DNA of 64,000 nucleotides from SIG307 sp964545045 (GTDB lineage Bacteria; Bacillota; Clostridia; Lachnospirales; Lachnospiraceae), in assembly GCA_964545045.1 (NCBI GenBank), contig CAZJEN010000013.1, positions 1 to 64,000 of the forward strand. Direction: 5' to 3'. The first letter of the stretch is position 1, and each line of letters opens with the position of its first letter. Below, piece by piece: positions 9,006 to 18,290 of the stretch. Under the pieces are notes generated by a model that saw only the letters and a program-made list of their open reading frames with translations, was not told the DNA's origin and did not search any database. Both the position numbers and the translations under genes were made by a program.

Positions 9006-10019
9006 TTATATTAGTCTCTTTACCGTCTTTCCTTCATACACCTCACCACCAATGACTATTTGCTCTATTATCGTCGTCTTAGGCTTTTCTATTAAATCAA
9101 TCAGCTTCTTTGCTGCCTCTTCCCCGATGGCATCCGTATCCTGACGGAGCGTGGTCAGCTTCGGCTCGATATGTCTGCCGATACGCAATCCGTCGTAGCC
9201 TGCCACGGAAATATCCTCCGGAATCCGCAACCCCTTTTCCCGGATTACGTTCATGCCACCGAAGCAGGAAAAATCATCCGGATACAAAATACAGGTCGGC
9301 GGATTTTTCAGTTCCAACAGCTTTTTTGTCACTTCTCCCGCTTCTTTGGTACTACGGTAAGCAGCTTCTTTAATATATTCGTCCGGTACCGTAATTCCCA
9401 GTTCCTCCGCCGTCTTAAAGAAGGAAGACAGACGGTTTTTCGTAACCGCGGAGTCCGCTCCGTGAATATAGGCAATCCTTTTATGTCCTTGTTCTATAAT
9501 ATAAGTAAGCAACTCCTTCATTCCGGTCACGTTATCGGAAATCACCGCTGCCCGTCCGTAAAAGCTATGGTCGATGGTCACCAGAGGAATATCGCTCTTT
9601 ACCAGTTCCGCCACTTCCGGATTTTCAAAATCCACACATGCAATAACCACACCGTCAAAGCCGCGATATCGGCAACGTTCCAGATAACTCATCTTTTTCC
9701 CGTCACCGTTTCCCGCACTGATAAAGGTAATGTCGTAACCTTTCTCCTCCGCAACCTTTTTAAAGTTGTTTAATACATTTGCAAAGTAGTCATGCGTCAA
9801 TCCGCTCTGTGCCTCATCCACAAACAGTACCCCAAGATTATAGGTACGCTTTGTTTTTAAAGCTCTGGCGGAAGAATTCGGGAAATATCCCAATTCCTTT
9901 GCTACTTGTTTCACCCGTGCCTTGGTTTCCTCTCCGATATCACTTTGATCGTTCAGTGCTTTACTTACCGTTGCGATACTGACTCCGCATAATTCGGAAA
10001 TATCCTTCATTGATGCCAT
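9006..10019 (-). CDS. LacI-family regulator, probable repressor of cellobiose phosphorylase
   Basis: A 337-residue LacI/GalR protein. Residues 3-22 form the classic helix-turn-helix (MKDISELCGVSIATVSKALN) with the hinge helix ARALKTKRT after it, then a sugar-binding-protein-like effector domain ending in RQDTDAIGEEAAKKLIDLI. It is transcribed away from the GH94 gene. An identical 12-mer, ACTTAAACGTTT, occurs in its own promoter and in the GH94 leader, so it probably represses both genes and responds to cellobiose or a related sugar. The regulon is inferred from position and operator match. Confidence 0.93.
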   Translation of the reverse strand: MASMKDISELCGVSIATVSKALNDQSDIGEETKARVKQVAKELGYFPNSSARALKTKRTYNLGVLFVDEAQSGLTHDYFANVLNNFKKVAEEKGYDITFISAGNGDGKKMSYLERCRYRGFDGVVIACVDFENPEVAELVKSDIPLVTIDHSFYGRAAVISDNVTGMKELLTYIIEQGHKRIAYIHGADSAVTKNRLSSFFKTAEELGITVPDEYIKEAAYRSTKEAGEVTKKLLELKNPPTCILYPDDFSCFGGMNVIREKGLRIPEDISVAGYDGLRIGRHIEPKLTTLRQDTDAIGEEAAKKLIDLIEKPKTTIIEQIVIGGEVYEGKTVKRLI

Positions 10020-10081
10020 CGTATATTCCTCATTTCTATATAAATATATGTAACCATATAATCCTACACTTTATATGCACG

Positions 10082-10134
10082 TTACTTAAACGTTTTCGTA
10101 ACCATATCATACTCTATTTCACGGTGTTTTGCAA
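10082..10134 (-). promoter_or_regulatory. Promoter and LacI-type operator of the regulator gene
   Basis: On the minus strand TTGCAA (10129-10134), a 17-bp spacer and TATGAT (10106-10111) form the promoter. Just downstream, 10082-10101 is a 20-bp imperfect palindrome with centre AAACGTTT and outer TTAC/GTAA arms, placed over the expected transcription start. This indicates autoregulation. Confidence 0.65.
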
Positions 10135-10206
10135 GCTGTTTTTTGACAACAAATATTACATAGTTGTTATATATATCATTTTCTTGCTATCTTTTATATT
10201 TGACGG

Positions 10207-10286
10207 TTGCTTTTTTATTTTTCCTCGTGTATAATGCAGTTAAAGGCAAGCAAAAAGTGAGGTTTTATTTGAACTTAAACGTTTAA
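10207..10286 (+). promoter_or_regulatory. Promoter and LacI-type operator of GH94 gene
   Basis: TTGCTT (10207-10212), a 17-bp spacer and consensus TATAAT (10230-10235) make the promoter. The perfect palindrome TTAAACGTTTAA (10275-10286) lies about 35 bp past the expected start, where a bound repressor would block elongation. It shares ACTTAAACGTTT with the operator in the lacI promoter. The whole 10020-10346 intergenic region is accounted for by these two promoters and leaders. Confidence 0.7.
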
Positions 10287-10346
10287 CTAAACACTCTGCC
10301 TTTTAGAAAGAGAATGAAAGAATTAAAAAGAAAAGGAGAAACTACT

Positions 10347-12782
10347 ATGAAGTTCGGTTTTTTTGATGATGCAAACAAAGAATATGTAATCACCACTCCT
10401 AAGACTCCGCTTCCGTGGATTAACTATCTCGGCTGCAACGATTTCTTCAGCCTGATTTCCAACACCTGCGGCGGATATACCTTTTATAAGGATGCAAAGC
10501 TCCTTCGTCTGACCAGATATCGTTACAACGACATTCCGGCAGATACCAACGGTAAGTATCTCTACATAAAGGACGGTAACACCGTTTGGAATCCGGGTTG
10601 GCAGCCGACCAAGACCGAGCTTGACGCTTACGAGTGCAGACACGGTATCGGTTACAGCCGCTTCACCGGTAAGAAGAACGACGTAGAAGCTTCCGTTCTT
10701 ACCTTCGTTCCGATGGGCGATACCTGCGAGGTAAGCCAGCTTACTCTTACCAACACCTCCGCAGCAAAGAAGGATTTACAGCTCTTCTCTTACGTTGAGT
10801 GGTGCCTTTGGAATGCGGATGATGATATGAAGAATTTCCAGAGAAACTTAAGCACCGGTGAGGTTGAGGTGGTAGGTTCTACCATTTTCCATAAGACCGA
10901 GTACAGAGAGCGTCGTAACCACTACGCCGTATACTCCGTAAATACCGCTGTGGATGCTTTCGATACCAGCCGTGATGCATTCCTCGGCGCATATCGTTCC
11001 GCAGCAAATCCGGAAGCCATCGAAAACGGTGCCTGCACCAACTCCATGGCCAGCGGTTGGTCTCCGATTGCTTCTCACCAGATTAATGTTTCTCTTAATC
11101 CGGGTGAGACCAAGACTTTCATCTTTGTATTGGGTTACATCGAGAATCCGCAGGATGAGAAGTGGGAGTCCCACAATATTATCAACAAGAAGCCGGCAAA
11201 CGCAATGCTTGCCCGCTATCAGACCGATGCAGATGTTGAGAAGGCATTTGCAGAGTTAAAAGCATACTGGGAGAAGCTTCTTTCCAAGTATACCGTTTCT
11301 TCCGAAAACGACAAGGTAAACCGTATGGTAAATATCTGGAATCAGTATCAGTGTATGGTTACCTTTAATATGTCCCGTTCCGCTTCTTATTACGAATCCG
11401 GTATCGGCCGTGGTATGGGCTTCCGTGACTCCTGTCAGGACCTCCTCGGTTTCGTACATTTGATTCCGGACCGTGCAAGAGAGCGTATTATCGATATTGC
11501 TTCCACCCAGTTCCAGGACGGTAGCGCTTATCATCAGTACCAGCCGCTGACCAAGAAGGGTAACGCAGACATCGGCAGCGGTTTCAATGATGACCCGTTA
11601 TGGCTCATTGCAGGCACCTCCGCATATGTCAGAGAGACCGGCGATATCTCCATCTTAAACGAGACCGTGCCGTACGACAACGACATGTCCGTTGCAACGT
11701 CCTTAATGGAGCACTTAAAGCGTTCCTTAGACTATATTATCAACCACAAGGGTCCGCACAACTTACCGTTAATCGGCCGTGCAGACTGGAACGACTGTCT
11801 CAACTTAAACTGCTTCTCCGAGCATCCGGGCGAATCCTTCCAGACCTTCGGTCCGAGTGAAGGCCCGGTAGCAGAGTCCGTCTTCATCGCAGGTATGTTT
11901 GTAAAGTACGGCGAAGAGTATGCACAGCTGGCCGAGCTTCTCGGTGATACCGCTGAAGCCGAGCGTGCACGTAAGGAAGTTAAGGTAATGTACGATGCTA
12001 TTCTTGCAGACGGTTGGGATGGCGAATGGTTCGTTCGTGCTTACGACGCTTACAGCAACAAGGTAGGTTCCAAGGAATGTGAAGAGGGCCAGATTTTCAT
12101 CGAGCCGCAGGGCTTCTGTGTTCTTGCAGGTGTCGGTGTAGAGGAAGGTCTTGCAAAGAAGGCTCTTGATTCCGTAAAGGAGCGCCTTGATACCAAATAT
12201 GGCGTTATGATTTTACAGCCGGCTTATACCAAGTATCACTTAGAGCTTGGTGAAATCACCTCTTACCCGCCAGGATACAAGGAAAATGCGGGTATCTTCT
12301 GCCACAACAATCCGTGGGTATCCATCGCGGAAACCGTTATCGGCAGAGGCGATCGTGCTTTTGAAATTTATCAGAAGACTTGTCCGGCTTACGTAGAAGA
12401 AATCAGTGAAATTCATCGTACCGAGCCGTATGTATACTCCCAGATGGTAGCAGGTCGTGACGCAAAGTTCCACGGCGAGGCAAAGAACAGCTGGCTCACC
12501 GGTACCGCAGCATGGACCTTCGTAAACATCTCCCAGTACATCTTGGGTGTTTACCCGACCCACAACGGACTTTCCATTAATCCGTGTGTACCGAAGGGCT
12601 TCGGTGATTTTACGTTAACCAGAGCATTCCGTGAGGGTGTTTACAACATTACGGTAAAGAATCCGCAGAATGTAGAAAAGGGTGTTGTTTCCCTTGAAGT
12701 AGACGGTGTAAAGGTAGACGGCCACGTAATCCCGTATGTAAAGGGAAAGACCGAATACAACGTAACCGTAACCATGGGCTAA
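10347..12782 (+). CDS. Cellobiose phosphorylase (GH94)
   Basis: An 811-residue cytoplasmic enzyme, the usual length for cellobiose phosphorylase, which splits cellobiose with phosphate into glucose 1-phosphate and glucose. GH94 hallmarks are visible: MKFGFFDDANKEYVI at the start, GMGFRDSCQDLLG in the middle, and the DWND signature at residues 480-483 that carries the general acid. There is no signal peptide, so substrate must be imported. The ATG at 10347 follows AAAAGGAG; an earlier in-frame ATG at 10314 lacks a site. Codons are unusually uniform (many GTA, CTT, TCC), suggesting high expression. The divergent LacI gene probably regulates it. Cellodextrin phosphorylase is the main alternative. 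Confidence 0.93.
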   Translation: MKFGFFDDANKEYVITTPKTPLPWINYLGCNDFFSLISNTCGGYTFYKDAKLLRLTRYRYNDIPADTNGKYLYIKDGNTVWNPGWQPTKTELDAYECRHGIGYSRFTGKKNDVEASVLTFVPMGDTCEVSQLTLTNTSAAKKDLQLFSYVEWCLWNADDDMKNFQRNLSTGEVEVVGSTIFHKTEYRERRNHYAVYSVNTAVDAFDTSRDAFLGAYRSAANPEAIENGACTNSMASGWSPIASHQINVSLNPGETKTFIFVLGYIENPQDEKWESHNIINKKPANAMLARYQTDADVEKAFAELKAYWEKLLSKYTVSSENDKVNRMVNIWNQYQCMVTFNMSRSASYYESGIGRGMGFRDSCQDLLGFVHLIPDRARERIIDIASTQFQDGSAYHQYQPLTKKGNADIGSGFNDDPLWLIAGTSAYVRETGDISILNETVPYDNDMSVATSLMEHLKRSLDYIINHKGPHNLPLIGRADWNDCLNLNCFSEHPGESFQTFGPSEGPVAESVFIAGMFVKYGEEYAQLAELLGDTAEAERARKEVKVMYDAILADGWDGEWFVRAYDAYSNKVGSKECEEGQIFIEPQGFCVLAGVGVEEGLAKKALDSVKERLDTKYGVMILQPAYTKYHLELGEITSYPPGYKENAGIFCHNNPWVSIAETVIGRGDRAFEIYQKTCPAYVEEISEIHRTEPYVYSQMVAGRDAKFHGEAKNSWLTGTAAWTFVNISQYILGVYPTHNGLSINPCVPKGFGDFTLTRAFREGVYNITVKNPQNVEKGVVSLEVDGVKVDGHVIPYVKGKTEYNVTVTMG

Positions 12783-12842
12783 TCGCTCAACTAATTACGC
12801 TTATATCAATTTATTTGTTTATTCATTCCTTTCTTTCTCGCA

Positions 12843-12882
12843 AACAGCCTCCGGTTCACCCCCGGAGGCTGTTTCACTTTTT
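12843..12882 (+). terminator. Rho-independent terminator of GH94 gene
   Basis: AACAGCCTCCGG (12843-12854) pairs with CCGGAGGCTGTT (12862-12873), a perfect 12-bp stem, followed by TCACTTTTTGATT. Confidence 0.85.
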
Positions 12883-12889
12883 GATTCCC

Positions 12890-13126
12890 GCTCTTGCGAT
12901 TTAGGGGCTCTTTAACAAAAAGTTGAGGGTATATGATTCGTTTTTTATAGCGCAACGCTCCGTCAATCTTCCTCTAAGAACGACTAGGACGCTCGGGAGC
13001 GACCTCGCGCCCAGTCTTTTCTAAGAGGTGATATCGACTGCACTAAGGACGCGGTCCTTCGGACAAATTCAAAAACTGAATCATATACCCTCAACTTTTT
13101 CATAGTGCTGTTCAAATCGCAAGAGC
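12890..13126. repeat. 237-bp gene-free palindromic element
   Basis: Nested inverted repeats: a 13-bp outer pair (12890-12902 with 13114-13126), a perfect 23-bp pair (12917-12939 with 13078-13100) and an imperfect inner pair (12971-12988 with 13011-13028) around a GC-rich core with the small palindrome CGCTCGGGAGCG. The unpaired strips between the outer two pairs are nearly equal (14 and 13 nt). No coding frame is credible. It fills most of the 400-bp gap between the GH94 terminator and the end of fucU. It could be a MITE-like element, a structured RNA or a strong bidirectional terminator. Confidence 0.75.
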
Positions 13127-13182
13127 TCGCCACACCCGAGACCATTACATATACTCTCACAAGGCAGTTCATTCGCTCTCAG

Positions 13183-13620
13183 CTATAATACACAACCTTT
13201 CTGCAATATCACATTCGCATACTGGCTCGTTTCCGAGGTAGCGATCACCGCATAAGCCTTTTTCGCTTCTTCATAAAAAGCAAAGCGCTCTAACTTTTGA
13301 ATCACTTCCGTGCCTCTTTCTTCTGCCTTTGTTATCATATCTTCGTAGGTCTTCCAAATGGATACGTCCGCGTTGTCTCCCGGTACACGTTCCATGAGGC
13401 TTACCGGCTTCTCCACATACTGATCCAGCGGAAAGACCTCTAAGATTGCTTCTAAAATCTCCGGCACACCGTGTCCGTCCATCCGTATCACAATGCCGTT
13501 CTTTCCCATAGTCTCCGCCGGAAAGTTTCCGTCGGCAATGACAATCGTATCGCTGTGTCCCATTTCGCAAAGTACCTTCAGTAACATCGGGGACAACATC
13601 GGGGATATTCCTTTTAACAT
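13183..13620 (-). CDS. fucU: FucU/RbsD-family sugar mutarotase
   Basis: A 145-residue protein of the RbsD/FucU family, which interconverts the alpha and beta anomers of sugars. Signatures are LLKVLCEMGHSDTIVIADGNFPAE, i.e. the catalytic-histidine motif and the following strand; the family normally reads GHGD and ADAN, so both positions vary slightly. Length and the aromatic C-terminal tail favour FucU (L-fucose) over RbsD (ribose). It is the last gene of a six-gene cluster with an amidohydrolase, UxaA, UxaB and two dehydrogenases, consistent with feeding one sugar anomer to a sugar 1-dehydrogenase. The ATG has GGAGGTTTTAT upstream. Confidence 0.87.
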   Translation of the reverse strand: MLKGISPMLSPMLLKVLCEMGHSDTIVIADGNFPAETMGKNGIVIRMDGHGVPEILEAILEVFPLDQYVEKPVSLMERVPGDNADVSIWKTYEDMITKAEERGTEVIQKLERFAFYEEAKKAYAVIATSETSQYANVILQKGCVL

Positions 13621-13631
13621 ATAAAACCTCC

Positions 13632-14513
13632 TTATAACATATTCGGTATCTCTTCCATCACCGGAAGTTTCTCAAATCCATAAAACTTTACTGCATTCTC
13701 GCCCAAAAAGGCTCTCTTCTCTTCTTCCGTCAGCTTAACCGACTCAGCAATAAACCTCACCGCCATGGTGTAGGTAATATCCGTCATGGTTCTCGGATAA
13801 TCACTGCCCCACATCAGCTTCTCTATACCGCAAATATCTCTTGCCTCCAAGATAGCATCAATGGCCGACGGATACGGATAAAACTCCTTATGAAACAGCC
13901 AGGTCAGACCGCCGCTTTCGACATACACATTTTTATGCCTTGCAAGAGCAATCTGTTTCTGCCAACCTTCTGTGGATACCATACCGAAATGACCGATGGC
14001 GATTTTAAGTTCCGGACACTTCTCAATTAAGTATTCCATATCCTCTGTCTGGGCATCTCCGTCCGCCAAATCAATGGAAATAAACTTTCCCGCACACTCT
14101 ACCTTTTGAAATACCGGGAGAAGCTTTTTTAAATCCCGGTCAGTCAGACGTCCGGCGCAAATTTTCACACCATCCACACCGTCTAACAAAAAGTCATCCT
14201 TCTCTTCGTAGAGAGAACAGATTTTGATTCGGTCCGGATACTTTGCCTTTGCCGCGAGCAAATATGCATCCTGGTTTCCATCGATATACTCCTGAGTCAC
14301 CACACAGCCCGCCACACAAGCATAGTCCATATTTGCAATAAGCCGCTCCACCGTATTTTTGTCATCCTCCATGTAAGGCGGCATCATCTGGCGTACTTCT
14401 CCGCCGAAATCACTCTTGCCGTTTCCTACTCCGATGACCGGTTTGCCGTTTACCCGGCCGTTTTGTTTTTCCCAAAGATGCAAATGGGCATCCACCACCG
14501 TGTATTTACTCAT
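13632..14513 (-). CDS. COG3618-type amidohydrolase, probable sugar lactonase
   Basis: A 293-residue TIM-barrel amidohydrolase. It starts with the metal-binding VDAHLHLWEK, has IGHFGM in the middle and WGSDYPR near residue 245, the pattern of the amidohydrolase-2/COG3618 group. Characterised members include L-fuconolactonase and L-rhamnono-lactonase, which open aldonolactones to aldonic acids. The neighbouring FucU and UxaA genes support L-fucono-lactone or a close analogue as substrate; this is inference. Its ATG overlaps the uxaA stop by four bases (ATGA), so translation is coupled. Confidence 0.82.
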   Translation of the reverse strand: MSKYTVVDAHLHLWEKQNGRVNGKPVIGVGNGKSDFGGEVRQMMPPYMEDDKNTVERLIANMDYACVAGCVVTQEYIDGNQDAYLLAAKAKYPDRIKICSLYEEKDDFLLDGVDGVKICAGRLTDRDLKKLLPVFQKVECAGKFISIDLADGDAQTEDMEYLIEKCPELKIAIGHFGMVSTEGWQKQIALARHKNVYVESGGLTWLFHKEFYPYPSAIDAILEARDICGIEKLMWGSDYPRTMTDITYTMAVRFIAESVKLTEEEKRAFLGENAVKFYGFEKLPVMEEIPNML

Positions 14514-15886
14514 AGCGTCACACCATCCTTAAAAATCGCAATTTCGCGATAACCGTTCCGTTCGTTGCAGGTTTCTTCTCCGTTTGCCACCCGGATAATA
14601 TATTGCATAAACGCCTCCGCAAGGTCCTCCCCCTCAAGCATCGGTCCCGCATTAAAATCAATCCAGTTCTTCTTCCTTTCAGCCAACGTATCATTGGTGG
14701 CAATCTTAACCGTAGGAACCGGGCTCCCCAAAGGAGTACCCCGTCCCGTGGAAAACAGCACCATATGACAGCCGGCCGCCACCAGATTGGTTACCGCCAC
14801 CATATCGTTTCCCGGACCGTTCAGCAAATTGAGACCGTTCTTTGTCACCCGGTCACCGTAGGTCAGCACATCCACCACAGCAGCCCTGCCACCCTTTTGG
14901 GTACAGCCGAGAGACTTTTCCTCCAAGGTAGTAATGCCGCCCGCTTTATTTCCCGGAGAAGGATTTTCGTAAATCACCTGATTATGACGGATAAAATAGT
15001 CCTTAAAATCATTGATAAGATGTACCGTCTTCTCAAACACCGTTTCATCCACACAACGATCCATTAAAATCGTTTCCGCACCGAACATTTCCGGCACCTC
15101 CGTCAGTACCGTACTGCCGCCTGCGGCAATCAGCATATCCGAAAATTGACCGATGAGCGGATTGGCCGTAATGCCGGAAAAACCGTCGGAGCCGCCGCAC
15201 TTTAAGCCCACCTTCAGCTTTGAAACAGGCACCGTCTGTCTGGTAAAGGTAGCCGCATAAGCCTTTAACTCCTCAATCAACCGTACACCCTCCGCAATCT
15301 CATCCTCGAAATCCTGGGCATTCAAAAACTTCATGCGACGTTCATCCACTTCGCCTAAAACTTCTTTGAAAGAAGCGATATTGTTATTCTCACATCCCAA
15401 TCCCAGCACCAACACACCGCCTGCATTGGGATGCTCTACCAGTCCCTTTATAATCTTCTGTGTTACCCCATGGTCGTCTCCCAACTGAGAACAGCCGTAG
15501 GGATGCGGGAATGTAAACGCTCCCGTGAGACTACTTAACTTCTCCGCAATTTTATTCACACAGCCCACCGTATTTACAATCCAGATATCGTTCCGGATAC
15601 CGATTTCACCGTTTTCCCGTACATACGCATCGATGGTATACTCCGGCACAGACCGTAATTCAAACACCTGTGGATGATACTCGTAGGACAGTTTCTCCTT
15701 CAAATTGGTCCTAAGGTTCTCGGTATGTACCCGCTCTCCTTCCCGAATATCCCTTGTGGCATGTCCGATAGGAAATCCGTACTTAATTACATTCTCCCCC
15801 TCCTTGATGTCGCAAAGGGCCACCTTATGGCCGGTAGTCACATCCACCGCCACATTGTCGGAAGGATGAATTATCAATTGCTTCAT
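14510..15886 (-). CDS. uxaA: UxaA-family aldonate dehydratase
   Basis: A 458-residue full-length UxaA protein. Residues 4-60 form the SAF-like N-terminal domain, and the rest holds the UxaA signatures GCSQLGDDHG, VLGLGCENNN and LKCGGSDGFSGITANP, with cysteines expected to hold the Fe site. E. coli UxaA dehydrates D-altronate to 2-keto-3-deoxygluconate. In Campylobacter jejuni a UxaA homologue serves L-fuconate next to a COG3618 lactonase and FucU, the same set as here. Either substrate is possible. Start chosen at 15886 (GGAGGTGCTTGC upstream); it overlaps the uxaB-like stop by four bases. Confidence 0.88.
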   Translation of the reverse strand: MKQLIIHPSDNVAVDVTTGHKVALCDIKEGENVIKYGFPIGHATRDIREGERVHTENLRTNLKEKLSYEYHPQVFELRSVPEYTIDAYVRENGEIGIRNDIWIVNTVGCVNKIAEKLSSLTGAFTFPHPYGCSQLGDDHGVTQKIIKGLVEHPNAGGVLVLGLGCENNNIASFKEVLGEVDERRMKFLNAQDFEDEIAEGVRLIEELKAYAATFTRQTVPVSKLKVGLKCGGSDGFSGITANPLIGQFSDMLIAAGGSTVLTEVPEMFGAETILMDRCVDETVFEKTVHLINDFKDYFIRHNQVIYENPSPGNKAGGITTLEEKSLGCTQKGGRAAVVDVLTYGDRVTKNGLNLLNGPGNDMVAVTNLVAAGCHMVLFSTGRGTPLGSPVPTVKIATNDTLAERKKNWIDFNAGPMLEGEDLAEAFMQYIIRVANGEETCNERNGYREIAIFKDGVTL

Positions 15887-17208
15887 GCAAGCACCTCCGC
15901 ATATGCCTGTTCCATTCCCTGAGTAGTCATACACTCATAGTAACGCTCCACTTCCGAACGCATGAAGGACAAATCTCTGCCCCAATACTGCTCCTTCTTT
16001 AAAATATCCGCTACAGATGCCGACTTCATAAACGCCATAATATCCTCGTTGTCATTAGACTCTTCCGTACGGTAAAAGGCAATCAACGCCGCCAGGGAGA
16101 AAGTCATACACTTCGGCAATTCACCTCGCTCCTCATAATACTCCAAAAGCGTCGGAAGCACTCTCGCCTTAAACTTGCTGACGGAATTCAGTGCAATGCT
16201 CAAAAGCTGATGCTTTACAAACGGATTTGCAAAACGATCCAGCACCGCCTTACCGAAGGTAATATCCTCCTCGGTACTTCCGAGGGTCGGGATAATCTCT
16301 TCCGACAAGGTCTTATCAAGAAACGCACGTACAGTAACATCATCCAGACATTCCTTCACCGTAGAAAGCCCGTACAGTCTCGCCGCCAATACCATAGAGG
16401 TATGGGCTCCGTTTAAAATACGCACCTTTCTCTTCTTATACGGCTTTACATCCGGGGTCCAAATGACATTTACCCCCGCTGCCCTAAGCGGAAACTCCTT
16501 TTCAAAATCTCCTTCAATCACCCATAAGTGGAAAATCTCCGCGGTGTTCATCAGCTTATCTTCTTCTCCGAGAAATTCGGTCAACTCCTCCGTTTCATCC
16601 TTCGGATAACCGGTACAGATACGGTCTACCAGCGTGTTGCAGAAATGGTTTTCCTTCAACACCCACTGTACAAACTCCTCAGATAAATTCCAAAGCTTCG
16701 CATACTTTAACACGCAGTCCAGTAATTCTTTTCCGTTATTGTCAATCAACTCACAGGACAGAATAATAAAGCCCCCAAAGCCCGCCTCAAAACGCTCAAA
16801 GAGCAGTCGGGTCAACTTCGCCGGAAAGGACTTCGGCGGCGCATCGTCAAAGCCCTCCGTACCCAAATACTCGATACCGGCCTCTGTCGTATTGGAGATA
16901 ATCACACGCATATCCGGATTGTGGGCCAGTTTTAAATACTCCGCATAATCTGTGTACGGGTCCACGCCTCTCGATATGGACGTTACCTTGATACACTCAT
17001 TTACCACTTCTCCGTTTTCGATTCCCCGCAGAAACTGATGATAGCCCCCCTTCTGCTCATTTATTACCGGAATCAAGCCCTTTGCAATGGGCTGTACCAC
17101 AACTACCTTACCGTCATACAAGCCCTGCTCATTCATTTTATGTACAAACACATCGGCAAAGCTTCTTAAAAAGCCGCCTTCACCGAACTGAATTATGGTT
17201 TCCTTCAT
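15883..17208 (-). CDS. uxaB: UxaB-like tagaturonate reductase (mannitol dehydrogenase family)
   Basis: A 441-residue polyol dehydrogenase. The N-terminal Rossmann start QFGEGGFLRSF is characteristic, and the catalytic K..N..H pattern appears in KVRILNGAHTSMVLAARL near residue 265. Family members reduce D-tagaturonate to D-altronate (UxaB) or act on mannitol and fructuronate. Its translation-coupled neighbour is UxaA, which uses altronate, so tagaturonate reductase is the best single-gene call. The surrounding FucU and lactonase genes suggest the real substrate may instead be a 6-deoxy or other aldonate. No UxaC isomerase is present nearby. Confidence 0.82.
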   Translation of the reverse strand: MKETIIQFGEGGFLRSFADVFVHKMNEQGLYDGKVVVVQPIAKGLIPVINEQKGGYHQFLRGIENGEVVNECIKVTSISRGVDPYTDYAEYLKLAHNPDMRVIISNTTEAGIEYLGTEGFDDAPPKSFPAKLTRLLFERFEAGFGGFIILSCELIDNNGKELLDCVLKYAKLWNLSEEFVQWVLKENHFCNTLVDRICTGYPKDETEELTEFLGEEDKLMNTAEIFHLWVIEGDFEKEFPLRAAGVNVIWTPDVKPYKKRKVRILNGAHTSMVLAARLYGLSTVKECLDDVTVRAFLDKTLSEEIIPTLGSTEEDITFGKAVLDRFANPFVKHQLLSIALNSVSKFKARVLPTLLEYYEERGELPKCMTFSLAALIAFYRTEESNDNEDIMAFMKSASVADILKKEQYWGRDLSFMRSEVERYYECMTTQGMEQAYAEVLA

Positions 17209-17231
17209 ACTGTCATCCCTTTCCGTCAGAA

Positions 17232-18245
17232 CTACATCTCAATTAATACCTTGGACAAGCTACCGTCGTTTTCCGCCAATGCCTTAAACGCCTCGTCCGC
17301 ACGTTCCATCGGATATACCGCACTTACCATATCCAGAACATTCACCTCTCCGCTCGCTATCAGGTCGATTACCGCCTTAAAATCACTTGCATAGGAGTTT
17401 CTGCTGCCGAACACATTTAACTCCTTTTTGAGCAAAATAGAGTGTAAGAACGTGGTCTCTTTTTTGCCGTTTCCGATTAAAATTATATTTGCCGCAAAAG
17501 CCGCGCACTCAATACAGGAAAGGAAGGTAACGGAAAGACCGCAGGCCTCCACGCACACATCAAAACCGTTTCCGTTTGTAACCTTCATGGCCTCTTCCTT
17601 AATATCACTTGCCGCGGAATTAATGATGCCCGTTGCTCCGAAGTGCATTGCCATTTCCAGTCTGCCGTCCAATACGTCCGCCACATACACTTCTGCGCCC
17701 TGTGCCTTTGCCGCAATCAGTGCAAACAGACCGATCGGGCCTGCACCTACTACCAACACCTTATCTCCCGGCTTTACCGGTGCTCTGTGCAATGCGTGGT
17801 AGCTGATGGTAAACGGCTCCACCAATGCCAGCTCCTTCGCGGACAAACCCTTGCCGTCGTAAATACGCTCCACCGGCATTACAATATACTCCCGGAAGCT
17901 GCCGTCTCTCTGTACACCCATGGTTTGATTGTCGGTACAGCAGTTCACAAAGCCTCTCTGACAAGAGTAACAGGTTCCGCAGTTAAAATACGGATTGGCG
18001 GTTACAATATCCCCCGGCTTTAAGCCTCTGTCATTTTCCGGAATGGAAACGATTTCCGCACTGAACTCATGTCCCGGAATACGCGGGTAGGTCGTAAAAG
18101 GCTGATTTCCCGTATAGCTTGCCACATCCGCACCGCACACACCGCAATACAGCACCTTTAACAGGGCTTCTCCCTCCTTCGGCACCGGCATCTCGGTATC
18201 GGTTACCGCAATTTCAAAAGGCTTTTCTATCAATACTGTTTTCAT
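17232..18245 (-). CDS. Zinc-dependent medium-chain alcohol/polyol dehydrogenase
   Basis: A 337-residue MDR enzyme. The catalytic zinc ligands are in CGVCGADV and PGHEFSAEI, the structural zinc cysteines in CGTCYSCQRGFVNCC (about residues 93-107), and the NAD site in VVGAGPIGLFALIAAK. This is the sorbitol/L-idonate/threonine dehydrogenase group. Lying between UxaB and another dehydrogenase, it probably oxidises a sugar acid or keto-deoxy acid intermediate; the substrate is inferred from context only. It is 23 bp upstream of uxaB, in the same operon. Confidence 0.88.
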   Translation of the reverse strand: MKTVLIEKPFEIAVTDTEMPVPKEGEALLKVLYCGVCGADVASYTGNQPFTTYPRIPGHEFSAEIVSIPENDRGLKPGDIVTANPYFNCGTCYSCQRGFVNCCTDNQTMGVQRDGSFREYIVMPVERIYDGKGLSAKELALVEPFTISYHALHRAPVKPGDKVLVVGAGPIGLFALIAAKAQGAEVYVADVLDGRLEMAMHFGATGIINSAASDIKEEAMKVTNGNGFDVCVEACGLSVTFLSCIECAAFAANIILIGNGKKETTFLHSILLKKELNVFGSRNSYASDFKAVIDLIASGEVNVLDMVSAVYPMERADEAFKALAENDGSLSKVLIEM

Positions 18246-18290
18246 AGTGTTTGTCTCCTTTTCGTTCTGTTTTCTTGATTCTCCTGCTTC

